NCBI GenBank assembly: GCA_038065115.1
Contig: JBBTRS010000027.1
Location: 1-12,452 of the forward strand
Direction: 5' to 3'
Length of the DNA stretch: 12,452 nt
Source: MFKM01 sp038065115
GTDB lineage: Bacteria; Patescibacteriota; Minisyncoccia; UBA6257; MFKM01
Both the position numbers and the translations under genes were made by a program. The notes beneath the pieces were generated by a model, which made no database searches, had not been told where the DNA came from, and saw only the letters and a program-made list of their open reading frames with translations. Shown here piece by piece: positions 1-5,651 of the stretch (position 1 is the first letter of the stretch; every line of letters starts with the position of its first letter).

Positions 1-86
1 GCGGCCGCGGCGACTGAATTTTTTGATAAAACAAAAAACAATAAAGCGAAAAATGCCGAACCCAAAAAAACAATTTTCCTGATCAT
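1..86 (-). CDS. N-terminus of an exported protein (partial, runs off the left edge)
   Basis: Twenty-eight codons are visible on the minus strand from the ATG at 86-84 to the window edge, with no stop. They read as a classic signal peptide: a short basic start (M-I-R-K), a hydrophobic stretch of about 16 residues (I-V-F-L-G-S-A-F-F-A-L-L-F-F-V-L), then S-K-N-S-V-A-A-A, where an A-x-A signal peptidase I site could lie. A perfect TATAAT box sits seven bases upstream of the ATG, which supports both the gene and this start and suggests a leaderless transcript. The mature protein is outside the window, so its function cannot be stated. It is divergent from the RNase P RNA gene. Confidence 0.65.
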   Translation of the reverse strand, partial: MIRKIVFLGSAFFALLFFVLSKNSVAAA

Positions 87-93
87 CAAAATA

Positions 94-121
94 ATTATAC
101 CTTGTTTAACAACTTATGTAA
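94..121 (-). promoter_or_regulatory. Promoter of the exported-protein gene
   Basis: On the minus strand, TATAAT (99-94) is preceded by TTACAT (121-116) at a 16-base spacing. The predicted transcription start falls on or next to the ATG at 86, so the mRNA would have essentially no 5' leader. No Shine-Dalgarno-like sequence is seen. The -35 match is partial. Confidence 0.6.
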
Positions 122-138
122 GTCGTAATTTATGAAAA

Positions 139-167
139 TTGACAATAATGTTATTTTTTGACATTCT
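139..167 (+). promoter_or_regulatory. Promoter of the RNase P RNA gene
   Basis: A perfect TTGACA (139-144) lies 17 bases ahead of a weak -10, CATTCT (162-167). The predicted start at about 174 coincides with the first base of the P1 helix, so little or no 5' trimming of the RNA would be needed. A second TTGACA at 158-163 would place initiation inside the RNA and is probably not used. Confidence 0.5.
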
Positions 168-173
168 AAAATT

Positions 174-632
174 GCTGGTAAGTCAGGCGATAGCTCAGCG
201 CATCTCACTAAGGTGAGATGCTTCGGCATCAAGCATCATGTATCAAGCATCAAGAGAAAACAATCTTTGAAATCTTGACGCCTGACACGTGATGCCTGAC
301 GCTTAAGCACCGAGCTTTAGCGAGGTGCGTTGGGAGGAAAGTCCGGACACCCCTGTCTGTCGCAAGATAGACAGCAGCGTGGTAGCGGCTAACAGCCGTC
401 AAGCGCAAGCTTAGAGGTGCGAACAGAGACGCCGCGAACCGAAAGGTTTACGGCGCCCCGATTAACTTCGGGGCGAATCCGATGGCAACATCGGGAGTGA
501 AACGGCTAAATCCTTATCGGGTGCAAAGTCGTACTCCGGCATAATGCCGGAGGGTGCTGCTAGAGCCCCCAAGCAATTGAGGGCCCAGATGAATTATCGC
601 CAAATACAGAATCCGGCTTATGACTTGCCAGC
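174..632 (+). ncRNA. rnpB: RNase P RNA (bacterial type A-like)
   Basis: This is the catalytic RNA of RNase P, which removes 5' leaders from tRNA precursors. The hallmark P4 block GGAGGAAAGTCCGGAC lies at 333-348 and its 3' partner ACAGAATCCGGCTTA at 606-620. The ends close perfectly: P1 pairs 174-185 with 621-632 (12 pairs, one G-U) and P2 pairs 186-192 with 595-601. P3 is a 19-base stem (196-214 with 314-332) and carries an extra distal domain of about 99 bases (215-313). That domain contains a UUCG hairpin (GATGC-TTCG-GCATC) and two arms of 7-base repeats. At about 459 bases it is longer than the roughly 350-400 typical of the family, and the excess lies in P3. No obvious terminator follows; the 3' end is four bases from the convergent RNase HI stop codon. 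Confidence 0.95.
224..304 (+). repeat. Heptamer-repeat arms extending P3 of RNase P RNA
   Basis: The left arm is four 7-base units (GCATCAA, GCATCAT, GTATCAA, GCATCAA; 226-253). The right arm is four more (CTTGACG, CCTGACA, CGTGATG, CCTGACG; 274-301). The arms form an imperfect inverted repeat of about 31 bases in which most mismatches are A opposite C, around a loop of about 19 bases (255-273). The unit differs from the GATTCAA unit found in the protein genes, but the period is the same. Confidence 0.75.
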
Positions 633-636
633 TTAT

Positions 637-1089
637 TCAGTGGGTGTGGGGGTAAAATAGACGAACCTGATTATTTAACTCTTTATTAACCAGCAAATCC
701 GCTTCTTTGTTTTTCTCCCGAGGAATTTGAACGAATTTTACTTCGGCAAAATCGGACTTTAAATTCCAAATTTCAAAAAACAACGGCTGGAGATCCTGAT
801 CTTTAATTTTATATCGGCCGTTAAGCTGATTTACTAAAAGCTCGCTATCCGATTTTATTTCTATTTCTAAATTTTTTATTTTTTCCTTGCCAAAAACTTG
901 CTTTGATTTTTTAAGAGCGAAAATAACCGCTTGGTATTCGGCCTGATTATTAGTCGCCTGGCCAATAAACTCGCTGTATCCCTTAATCGCTGATTCTTGA
1001 TTCCCAATTCCCGATATCACAATGCCGATAGCGGCCGGTCCGGGATTATTTCTTGCTCCTCCGTCGCAATGAATGGTTATTTTTTCCAT
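637..1089 (-). CDS. rnhA: Ribonuclease HI
   Basis: This cytoplasmic endonuclease cuts the RNA strand of RNA-DNA hybrids (R-loops, Okazaki primers). From the ATG at 1089 it is 150 residues, normal for the family. The four catalytic acids are visible: D9 in I-H-C-D-G-G, E51 in N-N-Q-A-E-Y, D81 in K-S-D-S-E-L and D131 in K-E-A-D-L-L. The segment before the last Asp reads P-R-E-K-N-K-E-A-D, as in the RnhA group in which Arg replaces the E. coli catalytic-loop His. An ATG at 1110 adds seven residues without homology; 1089 is preferred because the N-terminal M-E-K-I-T-I-H-C-D-G spacing is standard. The start overlaps the end of the RecJ-like gene by 13 bases, so translational coupling is likely. 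It converges with rnpB. Confidence 0.93.
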   Translation of the reverse strand: MEKITIHCDGGARNNPGPAAIGIVISGIGNQESAIKGYSEFIGQATNNQAEYQAVIFALKKSKQVFGKEKIKNLEIEIKSDSELLVNQLNGRYKIKDQDLQPLFFEIWNLKSDFAEVKFVQIPREKNKEADLLVNKELNNQVRLFYPHTH

Positions 1090-2225
1090 TGAAAATATTT
1101 TTTTAGACATTCTTCTATTTTTTCAAAATTTTCTATTGAAGCTTTAAATCCGGCTGCTCTGGGATGACCGCCAAAATTATCAAATAATTTCTTCGGACAC
1201 GAACCTAAGGCCTTGATCAGATTAAAATCTTCCGGCGCTCGGCCAGAAGATTTTATTTTATCAGCCAAACGACTGTAAACAAATACCGGCCGATTGAATT
1301 TTTTAACCAGCTCATTGGCCACCAAACCGCTGATTCCCGGCTGGGGCCAATTAAATTCATTTTCAACAAAAATTGCTTTCGGCAAAGATCCGGAGGCATT
1401 CAACTTTTTGATATTTTTTTCAAATATCCGCTTAATGATGCTTTGCGCTTCCTGGTAATGTTTTTCAATTTTTATCACCAATTTTTTGATTTCTTTTTTG
1501 TCGCCACCGCCCATTAACCTGAATAAATTATTTTCTTCGTCAATGCCTTCGGGAAAATCAATCCGGCTGACTAAATTTTCAAAATTATCAACAGTTAAAT
1601 TTTTAATCTTAATTCTTTCAGCTAAAGCCCGAAGGCCCGCCCGGTTTCCTCGGTTGATTCTTTTGACGCCTTCAATAATTATCTTTTTGTTTAGCTTGGT
1701 CAAAGAAATCTTGTCGGATACGATGGACACCGCCACCAAATCCAAAAAAATTTCGGTTTCTTCTTTCGGCCTTTTTGCTTGCCGGTATAATTTTTTAACC
1801 AGTTCAAAAACCACCCCGGCGGCTGATTTATTTTTATAACGGCCGTCAAAGTAATTGACGATTATGCCCGCGGGAATAATCCCGGACGGCGTGTGATGAT
1901 CAAGGACAATAAAATCAATTCCTTTTTTAAAGGCGGCTTTTATTTTTTCATTGGCTGAAATGCCAAAATCTATTGAAACGATTAAAGATATTCCGTTTTC
2001 GGCAAATTTTTCTATTTCTTTTTCGCCCCGTTCGTGCGTTCCGGCTCGGCCGGAAAGCGAAACCGATAAATTTTCAAAACCCAGATTTTTCAGTCCTTCG
2101 TAAAGAATTAAAGTTCCCGAAATGCCGTCAGCGTCGTAATCGCCCCAAAGAACGATTTTTTCGTTTCTTTCTTTGGCCAAAAACAATCTTTTAACGGCTT
2201 TGACTATGTTTATTTGATTAGACAT
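1077..2225 (-). CDS. recJ: RecJ-like DHH/DHHA1 exonuclease (short form)
   Basis: This is predicted to be a metal-dependent 5'-3' single-strand DNA exonuclease for recombination and mismatch or base-excision repair. Motif I is D-Y-D-A-D-G (29-34), motif II has D86 in S-I-D-F-G, motif III is D-H-H (109-111), and motif IV supplies D171 in I-V-S-D-K. The C-terminal DHHA1 domain carries G-G-H-P-R-A-A-G-F (352-360). At 382 residues it is well short of typical RecJ (about 550-580) and stops just after DHHA1, so the C-terminal OB-type DNA-binding domain appears to be absent. Another DHH/DHHA1 phosphodiesterase activity cannot be excluded from sequence alone, but the spacing around motifs I-III fits RecJ. 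The gene lies 24 bases after pgk and overlaps RNase HI; both neighbours act on primer or hybrid intermediates. Confidence 0.82.
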   Translation of the reverse strand: MSNQINIVKAVKRLFLAKERNEKIVLWGDYDADGISGTLILYEGLKNLGFENLSVSLSGRAGTHERGEKEIEKFAENGISLIVSIDFGISANEKIKAAFKKGIDFIVLDHHTPSGIIPAGIIVNYFDGRYKNKSAAGVVFELVKKLYRQAKRPKEETEIFLDLVAVSIVSDKISLTKLNKKIIIEGVKRINRGNRAGLRALAERIKIKNLTVDNFENLVSRIDFPEGIDEENNLFRLMGGGDKKEIKKLVIKIEKHYQEAQSIIKRIFEKNIKKLNASGSLPKAIFVENEFNWPQPGISGLVANELVKKFNRPVFVYSRLADKIKSSGRAPEDFNLIKALGSCPKKLFDNFGGHPRAAGFKASIENFEKIEECLKKYFQWKK

Positions 2226-2249
2226 TGAATTGTAATTTTATTCCGATAT

Positions 2250-3440
2250 TTATCGTCCATCGGCGAAATTAGTTTTTTTCAAAGCGGCTATTCCCGGTAA
2301 TTTTTTTCCCGCTAAATATTCCATCATCGCCCCACCGCCGGTGGAAAGAAAGAATCTTGAATCTTGAATCTTGAATCTTGAATCAATTTTATTTAGGGCG
2401 GTGATTGTTTCGCCGCCGCCAATAATAATTTTGGCGTTTTTATTTTTTAAAATCGCCCTGGCTATTTCTTGCGTCCCCTTGGCAAATTTTTTATTTTCAA
2501 TAAACCCTAGAGGGCCGTTCCAAATAATAGTATTGGCGTTTTGAATAAATTTTTGATAATTCTTTATCGTTTCCGGCCCGATATCTAAAATTTGTTTTTG
2601 GTGAATTACCAAATCCACCGGCAAAATCAATTTAGGAGCGACGGACGTCAATAAATCACCGACCAGGGAAAGCATTTTGGGTTCATAAAGCGAATTTCCC
2701 ATCGGCAAGCCTTGACCGGCAAAAAAAGTGTTAGCCATCGCTCCGCCAATTAAAAAATTATCGGCCTTTTTTGAAAAATTATCAATCAAGCCGACTTTAT
2801 CAAAAACTTTGGCTCCGCCCAAAATAATAACCAATGGTTTTTCGAAATTCGTCATTGCCGCGTTTAAATTCTCAATTTCTTTTTCTAAAATCAAACCGGC
2901 GTAGCTTGGCAAGAATTTGGCAATAGCGGCTACGGACGCGTTTGCCCGATGAGAAACGGCAAAAGCGTCATTAATATAAATATCTCCGAGTGAGGCCAAT
3001 TTTTTGGCGAATTGTTCATCGTTCTTTTCTTCCTCGGAAAAAAATCTTAAATTCTCCAAAAGGAAAATACTAGCCGACGGAGACCTTTTAATATTAACGA
3101 CGTCCGACGTCATTAATTTCAAGACATCGGATGTCCCGAGCTTCCCGATATTGAAATCAATAAAATGAACCGGTTTTTTTAGTAATTCGGAAATGATTTT
3201 CGCGAACGGCTTTAAGCTGAATTTTGAATTTTGAATTTTGAATTTGGAATCTGCCTTCGGTCTTCCGCGATGGCTCAAAATTATCACCTTCGCTCCATTT
3301 TGGGTTAAAAATTCAATTGTCGGCAAAATTGCCTGAATCCGAAAAGCGTCCTTTTTTTCAAATTCAATGTTTAAATCTACCCGCAATAAACAGGTTTTAT
3401 TTTTAAGCTGATTCGGTTTTAGCTGACTTAGACACTTCAT
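2250..3440 (-). CDS. pgk: Phosphoglycerate kinase
   Basis: This glycolytic enzyme transfers phosphate from 1,3-bisphosphoglycerate to ADP. It has 396 residues from the ATG at 3440. Signatures in order: L-L-R-V-D-L-N (18-24), L-S-H-R-G-R-P (55-61), L-E-N-L-R-F (128-133), I-N-D-A-F-A-V-S-H-R (156-165), G-G-A-K-V-F-D-K (208-215), I-W-N-G-P-L-G (306-312), F-A-K-G-T (319-323), the nucleotide-loop G-G-G-E-T (341-345) and S-T-G-G-G-A (366-371). Two loops carry the shared heptamer-encoded peptide: S-K-F-K-I-Q-N-S-K-F (65-74) and D-S-R-F-K-I-Q-D-S-R-F (353-363). Residues 103-115 hold a third repeat, T-S-D-V twice. An in-frame ATG at 3500 gives 20 non-homologous residues and is rejected. The start overlaps the end of tpiA by 38 bases. 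Confidence 0.95.
   Translation of the reverse strand: MKCLSQLKPNQLKNKTCLLRVDLNIEFEKKDAFRIQAILPTIEFLTQNGAKVIILSHRGRPKADSKFKIQNSKFSLKPFAKIISELLKKPVHFIDFNIGKLGTSDVLKLMTSDVVNIKRSPSASIFLLENLRFFSEEEKNDEQFAKKLASLGDIYINDAFAVSHRANASVAAIAKFLPSYAGLILEKEIENLNAAMTNFEKPLVIILGGAKVFDKVGLIDNFSKKADNFLIGGAMANTFFAGQGLPMGNSLYEPKMLSLVGDLLTSVAPKLILPVDLVIHQKQILDIGPETIKNYQKFIQNANTIIWNGPLGFIENKKFAKGTQEIARAILKNKNAKIIIGGGETITALNKIDSRFKIQDSRFFLSTGGGAMMEYLAGKKLPGIAALKKTNFADGR
2352..2384 (-). repeat. Heptamer array in the 3' part of pgk
   Basis: On the coding strand this is GATTCAA repeated, with 33 bases in nearly perfect 7-base register (about 4.7 units). It is translated as D-S-R-F-K-I-Q-D-S-R-F. It sits in the loop just before the conserved S-T-G-G-G-A motif. 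Confidence 0.95.
3097..3136 (-). repeat. Degenerate duplicated segment in pgk encoding T-S-D-V twice
   Basis: Two related blocks, GACATCCGATGTC and GACGTCGGACGTC (coding strand), match at 10 of 13 positions and encode T-S-D-V with different codons. The second includes GACGTCG twice in tandem, again a 7-base period. The segment lies in a variable loop before the conserved L-E-N-L-R-F. It may be an old member of the heptamer family with another unit sequence. Confidence 0.45.
3219..3251 (-). repeat. Heptamer array (A-rich variant) in the 5' part of pgk
   Basis: The plus strand reads GAATTTT three times, then GAATTTG and GAATC: five units in 7-base register. The coding strand gives K-F-K-I-Q-N-S-K-F, the same peptide cycle as elsewhere but with Lys and Asn replacing Arg and Asp (unit AATTCAA instead of GATTCAA). 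It lies in the loop after the L-S-H-R-G-R-P motif. Confidence 0.9.
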
Positions 3441-4185
3441 TGATAATTTTTTTAAATTCTTCTGTTTTGAGACTGGCTCCTCCGACCAAAGCGCCTTCAA
3501 TTTCCGGATATTTTAAATAATTGGTGGCGTCTCCGGGATCAACAGAACCGCCGTACAGCAATCTTGAATCATGAATCTTGAATCTTGAATCAAGAATATT
3601 TTTAATGTGTTTTATTATTTCCAAAGCGTCTTTCGGCTGACAATCGTTGCCGGTGCCAATCGCCCAAATCGGTTCGTAAGCCACAATCAATCTTGAATCT
3701 TGAATCATGAAACTTGAAACATTTTTTAGGTCTTTTTCTAATTGTTTTCTGACAATTTCTTCGGCTAATCCCTTTTCTTTTTGCTCCAAGGTTTCGCCTA
3801 CGCACAATACCGGAATCAACCCGTTTTCAAAAACTGATTTTATTTTTTTAGAAATTATTTCATCGGTTTCTCCCAGATAATTTCTCCGTTCCGAATGGCC
3901 TACAATCACATATTCCACGCCCAAATTTTTCAACATTAACGGGGAAATTTCACCGGTATAAGCGCCTTGATTCTCCCAGAAACAATCTTGCGAGCCAATC
4001 TTGAATCTTGAATCTTGAATCTTGAATCTTTTAGCTAATGATTCTATATAAACGAATGGAGGGCAGATTACCACTTCAACATTTTTAATATTTTTTTCTT
4101 CTTTTTTGAAAAAACTAAAAAACGATTCCGCTTCCTTTAAAGAAACCGGGTTCATTTTCCAATTGGCAATAATTAATTTCTTCAT
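3403..4185 (-). CDS. tpiA: Triosephosphate isomerase with three repeat-encoded insertions
   Basis: This enzyme interconverts dihydroxyacetone phosphate and glyceraldehyde 3-phosphate. The (beta/alpha)8 barrel landmarks are all present: A-N-W-K-M-N with N8 and catalytic K10, V-G-H-S-E-R-R with catalytic H97, A-Y-E-P-I-W-A-I-G-T-G with catalytic E171 and flexible loop 6 (172-179), Y-G-G-S-V (211-215) and the phosphate-binding G-A-L-V-G-G-A (231-237). At 260 residues it is slightly long. Three segments are built from the 7-base repeat: R-F-K-I-Q-D-S-R-F-K-I (53-63), F-M-I-Q-D-S-R (159-165) and D-S-R-F-K-I-H-D-S-R (199-208). Each directly precedes a conserved strand motif, where helix-strand loops are expected. 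The gene is 15 bases after galT, and its end overlaps the pgk start by 38 bases, so the two glycolytic enzymes are probably translationally coupled. Confidence 0.95.
   Translation of the reverse strand: MKKLIIANWKMNPVSLKEAESFFSFFKKEEKNIKNVEVVICPPFVYIESLAKRFKIQDSRFKIGSQDCFWENQGAYTGEISPLMLKNLGVEYVIVGHSERRNYLGETDEIISKKIKSVFENGLIPVLCVGETLEQKEKGLAEEIVRKQLEKDLKNVSSFMIQDSRLIVAYEPIWAIGTGNDCQPKDALEIIKHIKNILDSRFKIHDSRLLYGGSVDPGDATNYLKYPEIEGALVGGASLKTEEFKKIINEVSKSAKTESA
3561..3595 (-). repeat. Heptamer array 3 of tpiA
   Basis: Five 7-base units on the plus strand: ATCTTGA, ATCATGA, ATCTTGA, ATCTTGA, ATCAAGA. They encode L-D-S-R-F-K-I-H-D-S-R immediately before the conserved L-L-Y-G-G-S-V. One unit carries the CATGATT variant, in a frame that gives His-Asp rather than a stop. 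Confidence 0.93.
3689..3720 (-). repeat. Heptamer array 2 of tpiA
   Basis: The coding strand reads GTTTCAA, GTTTCAT, GATTCAA, GATTCAA, then GATTG. It encodes V-S-S-F-M-I-Q-D-S-R-L directly before the catalytic I-V-A-Y-E-P-I-W strand. The array is more degenerate at its 5' end. Confidence 0.9.
3997..4030 (-). repeat. Heptamer array 1 of tpiA
   Basis: AATCTTG on the plus strand is repeated four times plus six bases, with no internal variation. It encodes R-F-K-I-Q-D-S-R-F-K-I ahead of G-S-Q-D-C-F. It is among the longest perfect arrays in the window, suggesting recent expansion or conversion. Confidence 0.95.
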
Positions 4186-4200
4186 ATTATTATTCGTAAA

Positions 4201-5262
4201 TTAAATATGTTTTCTTAAATATTCGGCCGCTTTTTCCGGTTCAATGGTTGATATCTCCATCATCGTCCCGATTTCAAATCCGGCCGGAATGGCGGTTTTC
4301 GGCAAAATAGTAAAATGCCAGTGATAATAATCGTGATTCCCGTTATCGTTGGAAGGAGCGGTATGCAAATAAAAATTATAAGCGGGGTCGTTAAGCGCTT
4401 TATAAAGAGTGTTCAAGGCAACCTTGAAAGCTTCGGCTAAATGCTCTTTTTCTTTTTCGGTAATTTTCTCAAAATAAGTCAAATGTTTTTTTGGAGAAAT
4501 GATCATTTCAAAAGCCGTTTTGGAAGCAAAAGGACAAATCACCAAAAAATATTTATTTTCAAAAACCACTCTTTTCCCGACTTTTCTTTCCCAGTCGTTC
4601 ATTCGGCAATAAATGCATTTTTTGTTGGCCTTTTGATATTCTTTGGAATTTAAAAGAGATTTTTTTGAATCAACGTCAACCAAGGGCGTGGTGATAATCT
4701 GGGAATGAGGATGCTCCACCGAAGCGCCGGCTTCCCGGCCGTGATTATGAAAAATAGAAATATGATTGACGAATTTTTTTCCCTTTAAGTTTAAATATCG
4801 CTCCTGGTAAACGCTGATGACTTCTTTGATTTCTTTAATTGAAAGTCGGGCTAATTGTTTTTCGTGATTTCTGGTGATTACCACTTCGTGAAAACCCAAG
4901 GCGTTAATTGTTTGATACAAATTCCCTTCAACGCGTTTATCCAGACTTTCTCCGGAATTAAAAGCCGGATACTTATTAGGGATGACAACGGTCGTCCAAT
5001 TTTCGGGAATTTTATCCCCCGTCTTAAAATTAATTTTTTTATTGCCGGAGAAAACCAGCGTCGGCGTTTCCTGATTCTTTAAATCGCAAAAGGGACATTG
5101 GTTTTCGAGAACTTCCGCTTTTTCGCGTTTTTCCTTTTTAAAACTTTCCGGCCTTTTAGCGCGGCCGGTGGCAATCACCACCCAATCCCCGGACGCTAAA
5201 TCAAAACGCAACTCGGAAAGAGATTTTTGATCTTGAATCTTGAATCTTGGATCTTGAACCAT
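4201..5262 (-). CDS. galT: Galactose-1-phosphate uridylyltransferase (HIT superfamily)
   Basis: This enzyme exchanges UMP between UDP-glucose and galactose 1-phosphate (Leloir pathway), or acts as a related sugar-phosphate nucleotidyltransferase. It has 353 residues from the ATG at 5262. Visible motifs: zinc site C-P-F-C (56-59) with a likely His ligand at 133 (R-N-H-E-K), V-V-I-P-N-K-Y-P-A-F (92-101), the active-site block G-R-E-A-G-A-S-V-E-H-P-H-S-Q-I with the UMP-accepting His in H-P-H (184-186), a second C-x-x-C (216-219) and H-W-H-F (314-317). The first 12 residues after Met come from a heptamer array (V-Q-D-P-R-F-K-I-Q-D-Q-K). An upstream ATG at 5289 overlaps the preceding gene by 25 bases; 5262 leaves a two-base gap and is preferred, though not certain. 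With tpiA and pgk downstream, it would feed galactose into sugar-nucleotide or glycolytic pools. Other members of the family (ADP-glucose or UDP-sugar transferases) are possible. Confidence 0.85.
   Translation of the reverse strand: MVQDPRFKIQDQKSLSELRFDLASGDWVVIATGRAKRPESFKKEKREKAEVLENQCPFCDLKNQETPTLVFSGNKKINFKTGDKIPENWTTVVIPNKYPAFNSGESLDKRVEGNLYQTINALGFHEVVITRNHEKQLARLSIKEIKEVISVYQERYLNLKGKKFVNHISIFHNHGREAGASVEHPHSQIITTPLVDVDSKKSLLNSKEYQKANKKCIYCRMNDWERKVGKRVVFENKYFLVICPFASKTAFEMIISPKKHLTYFEKITEKEKEHLAEAFKVALNTLYKALNDPAYNFYLHTAPSNDNGNHDYYHWHFTILPKTAIPAGFEIGTMMEISTIEPEKAAEYLRKHI
5227..5258 (-). repeat. Heptamer array at the start of galT
   Basis: The plus strand reads TTGATCT, TGAATCT, TGAATCT, TGGATCT, TGAA: about 4.5 units in 7-base register. 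It begins one codon after the proposed ATG, so the repeat makes up the N-terminal tail (D-P-R-F-K-I-Q-D) ahead of the conserved fold. Confidence 0.9.
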
Positions 5263-5264
5263 AA

Positions 5265-5615
5265 TTATAGCTTTCTTAATATTCCCCATAACATCGCGCC
5301 GATTTCCTCTGCTAATTTAAAAAGCAGGGCGTAATCGTTTTCTGGAAGATATTTTTCTTTGTGTGAAAAATCTAATAAATATTTTGATTCCTGCAAAGAA
5401 CCGTAAGAAATTTCCAAAAAATTTTTATGAACTTTATCTCTCGCCCGAGCATAACCCTCAACATAATTCAACATTACCGAAAGAGCTGATCTTCTTAATT
5501 GAGAAATTGTACCATATAATTCTTCTTTCGGAAATTTTCTTGTTGCTTGGTAAATCAAATGGGCATATTTGTCTATCTTTGCTTTTAGTTGTTGATGAAA
5601 TGTATTTTGTTCCAT
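5265..5615 (-). CDS. Four-helix-bundle protein, 23S rRNA IVP family
   Basis: A small (116 residues), soluble, all-helical protein of the family first found encoded in intervening sequences of 23S rRNA genes (S23/IVP). Family hallmarks are F-P-K-E-E-L-Y-G-T-I-S-Q-L-R-R (28-42), the N-x-x-E-G-Y segment N-Y-V-E-G-Y (50-55) and the later G-S-L-Q-E-S-K-Y-L-L (71-80). The biochemical role of the family is not established; nucleic acid binding has been proposed. Here it is free-standing, not within an rRNA gene. A heptamer array fills the gap upstream of its ATG, and galT starts two bases after its stop codon. Confidence 0.85.
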   Translation of the reverse strand: MEQNTFHQQLKAKIDKYAHLIYQATRKFPKEELYGTISQLRRSALSVMLNYVEGYARARDKVHKNFLEISYGSLQESKYLLDFSHKEKYLPENDYALLFKLAEEIGAMLWGILRKL

Positions 5616-5616
5616 G

Positions 5617-5651
5617 TCTCAAGATTCATGATTCAAGATTCATGATTCATG
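5617..5651 (+). repeat. Inverted-orientation heptamer array at a gene boundary
   Basis: Five units on the plus strand: TCTCAAG, ATTCATG, ATTCAAG, ATTCATG, ATTCATG. Relative to the minus-strand genes this is the orientation opposite to the arrays in tpiA, pgk and galT, and it creates stop codons in the coding direction. It overlaps the last codons of the glycosyltransferase, whose end (H-E-S-stop, with TCA TGA) is read from the repeat. It ends two bases before the ATG of the four-helix-bundle gene. Confidence 0.93.

Noticed and set aside
3602..3805. Second minus-strand frame of 67 codons inside tpiA
   Set aside because: It is an out-of-frame shadow of tpiA. It contains the peptide D-S-R-F-K-I only because the heptamer repeat reads the same in every frame.
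3997..4030. Heptamer arrays as a CRISPR array
   Set aside because: The units are 7 bases, contiguous, without spacers, and lie inside a coding gene.
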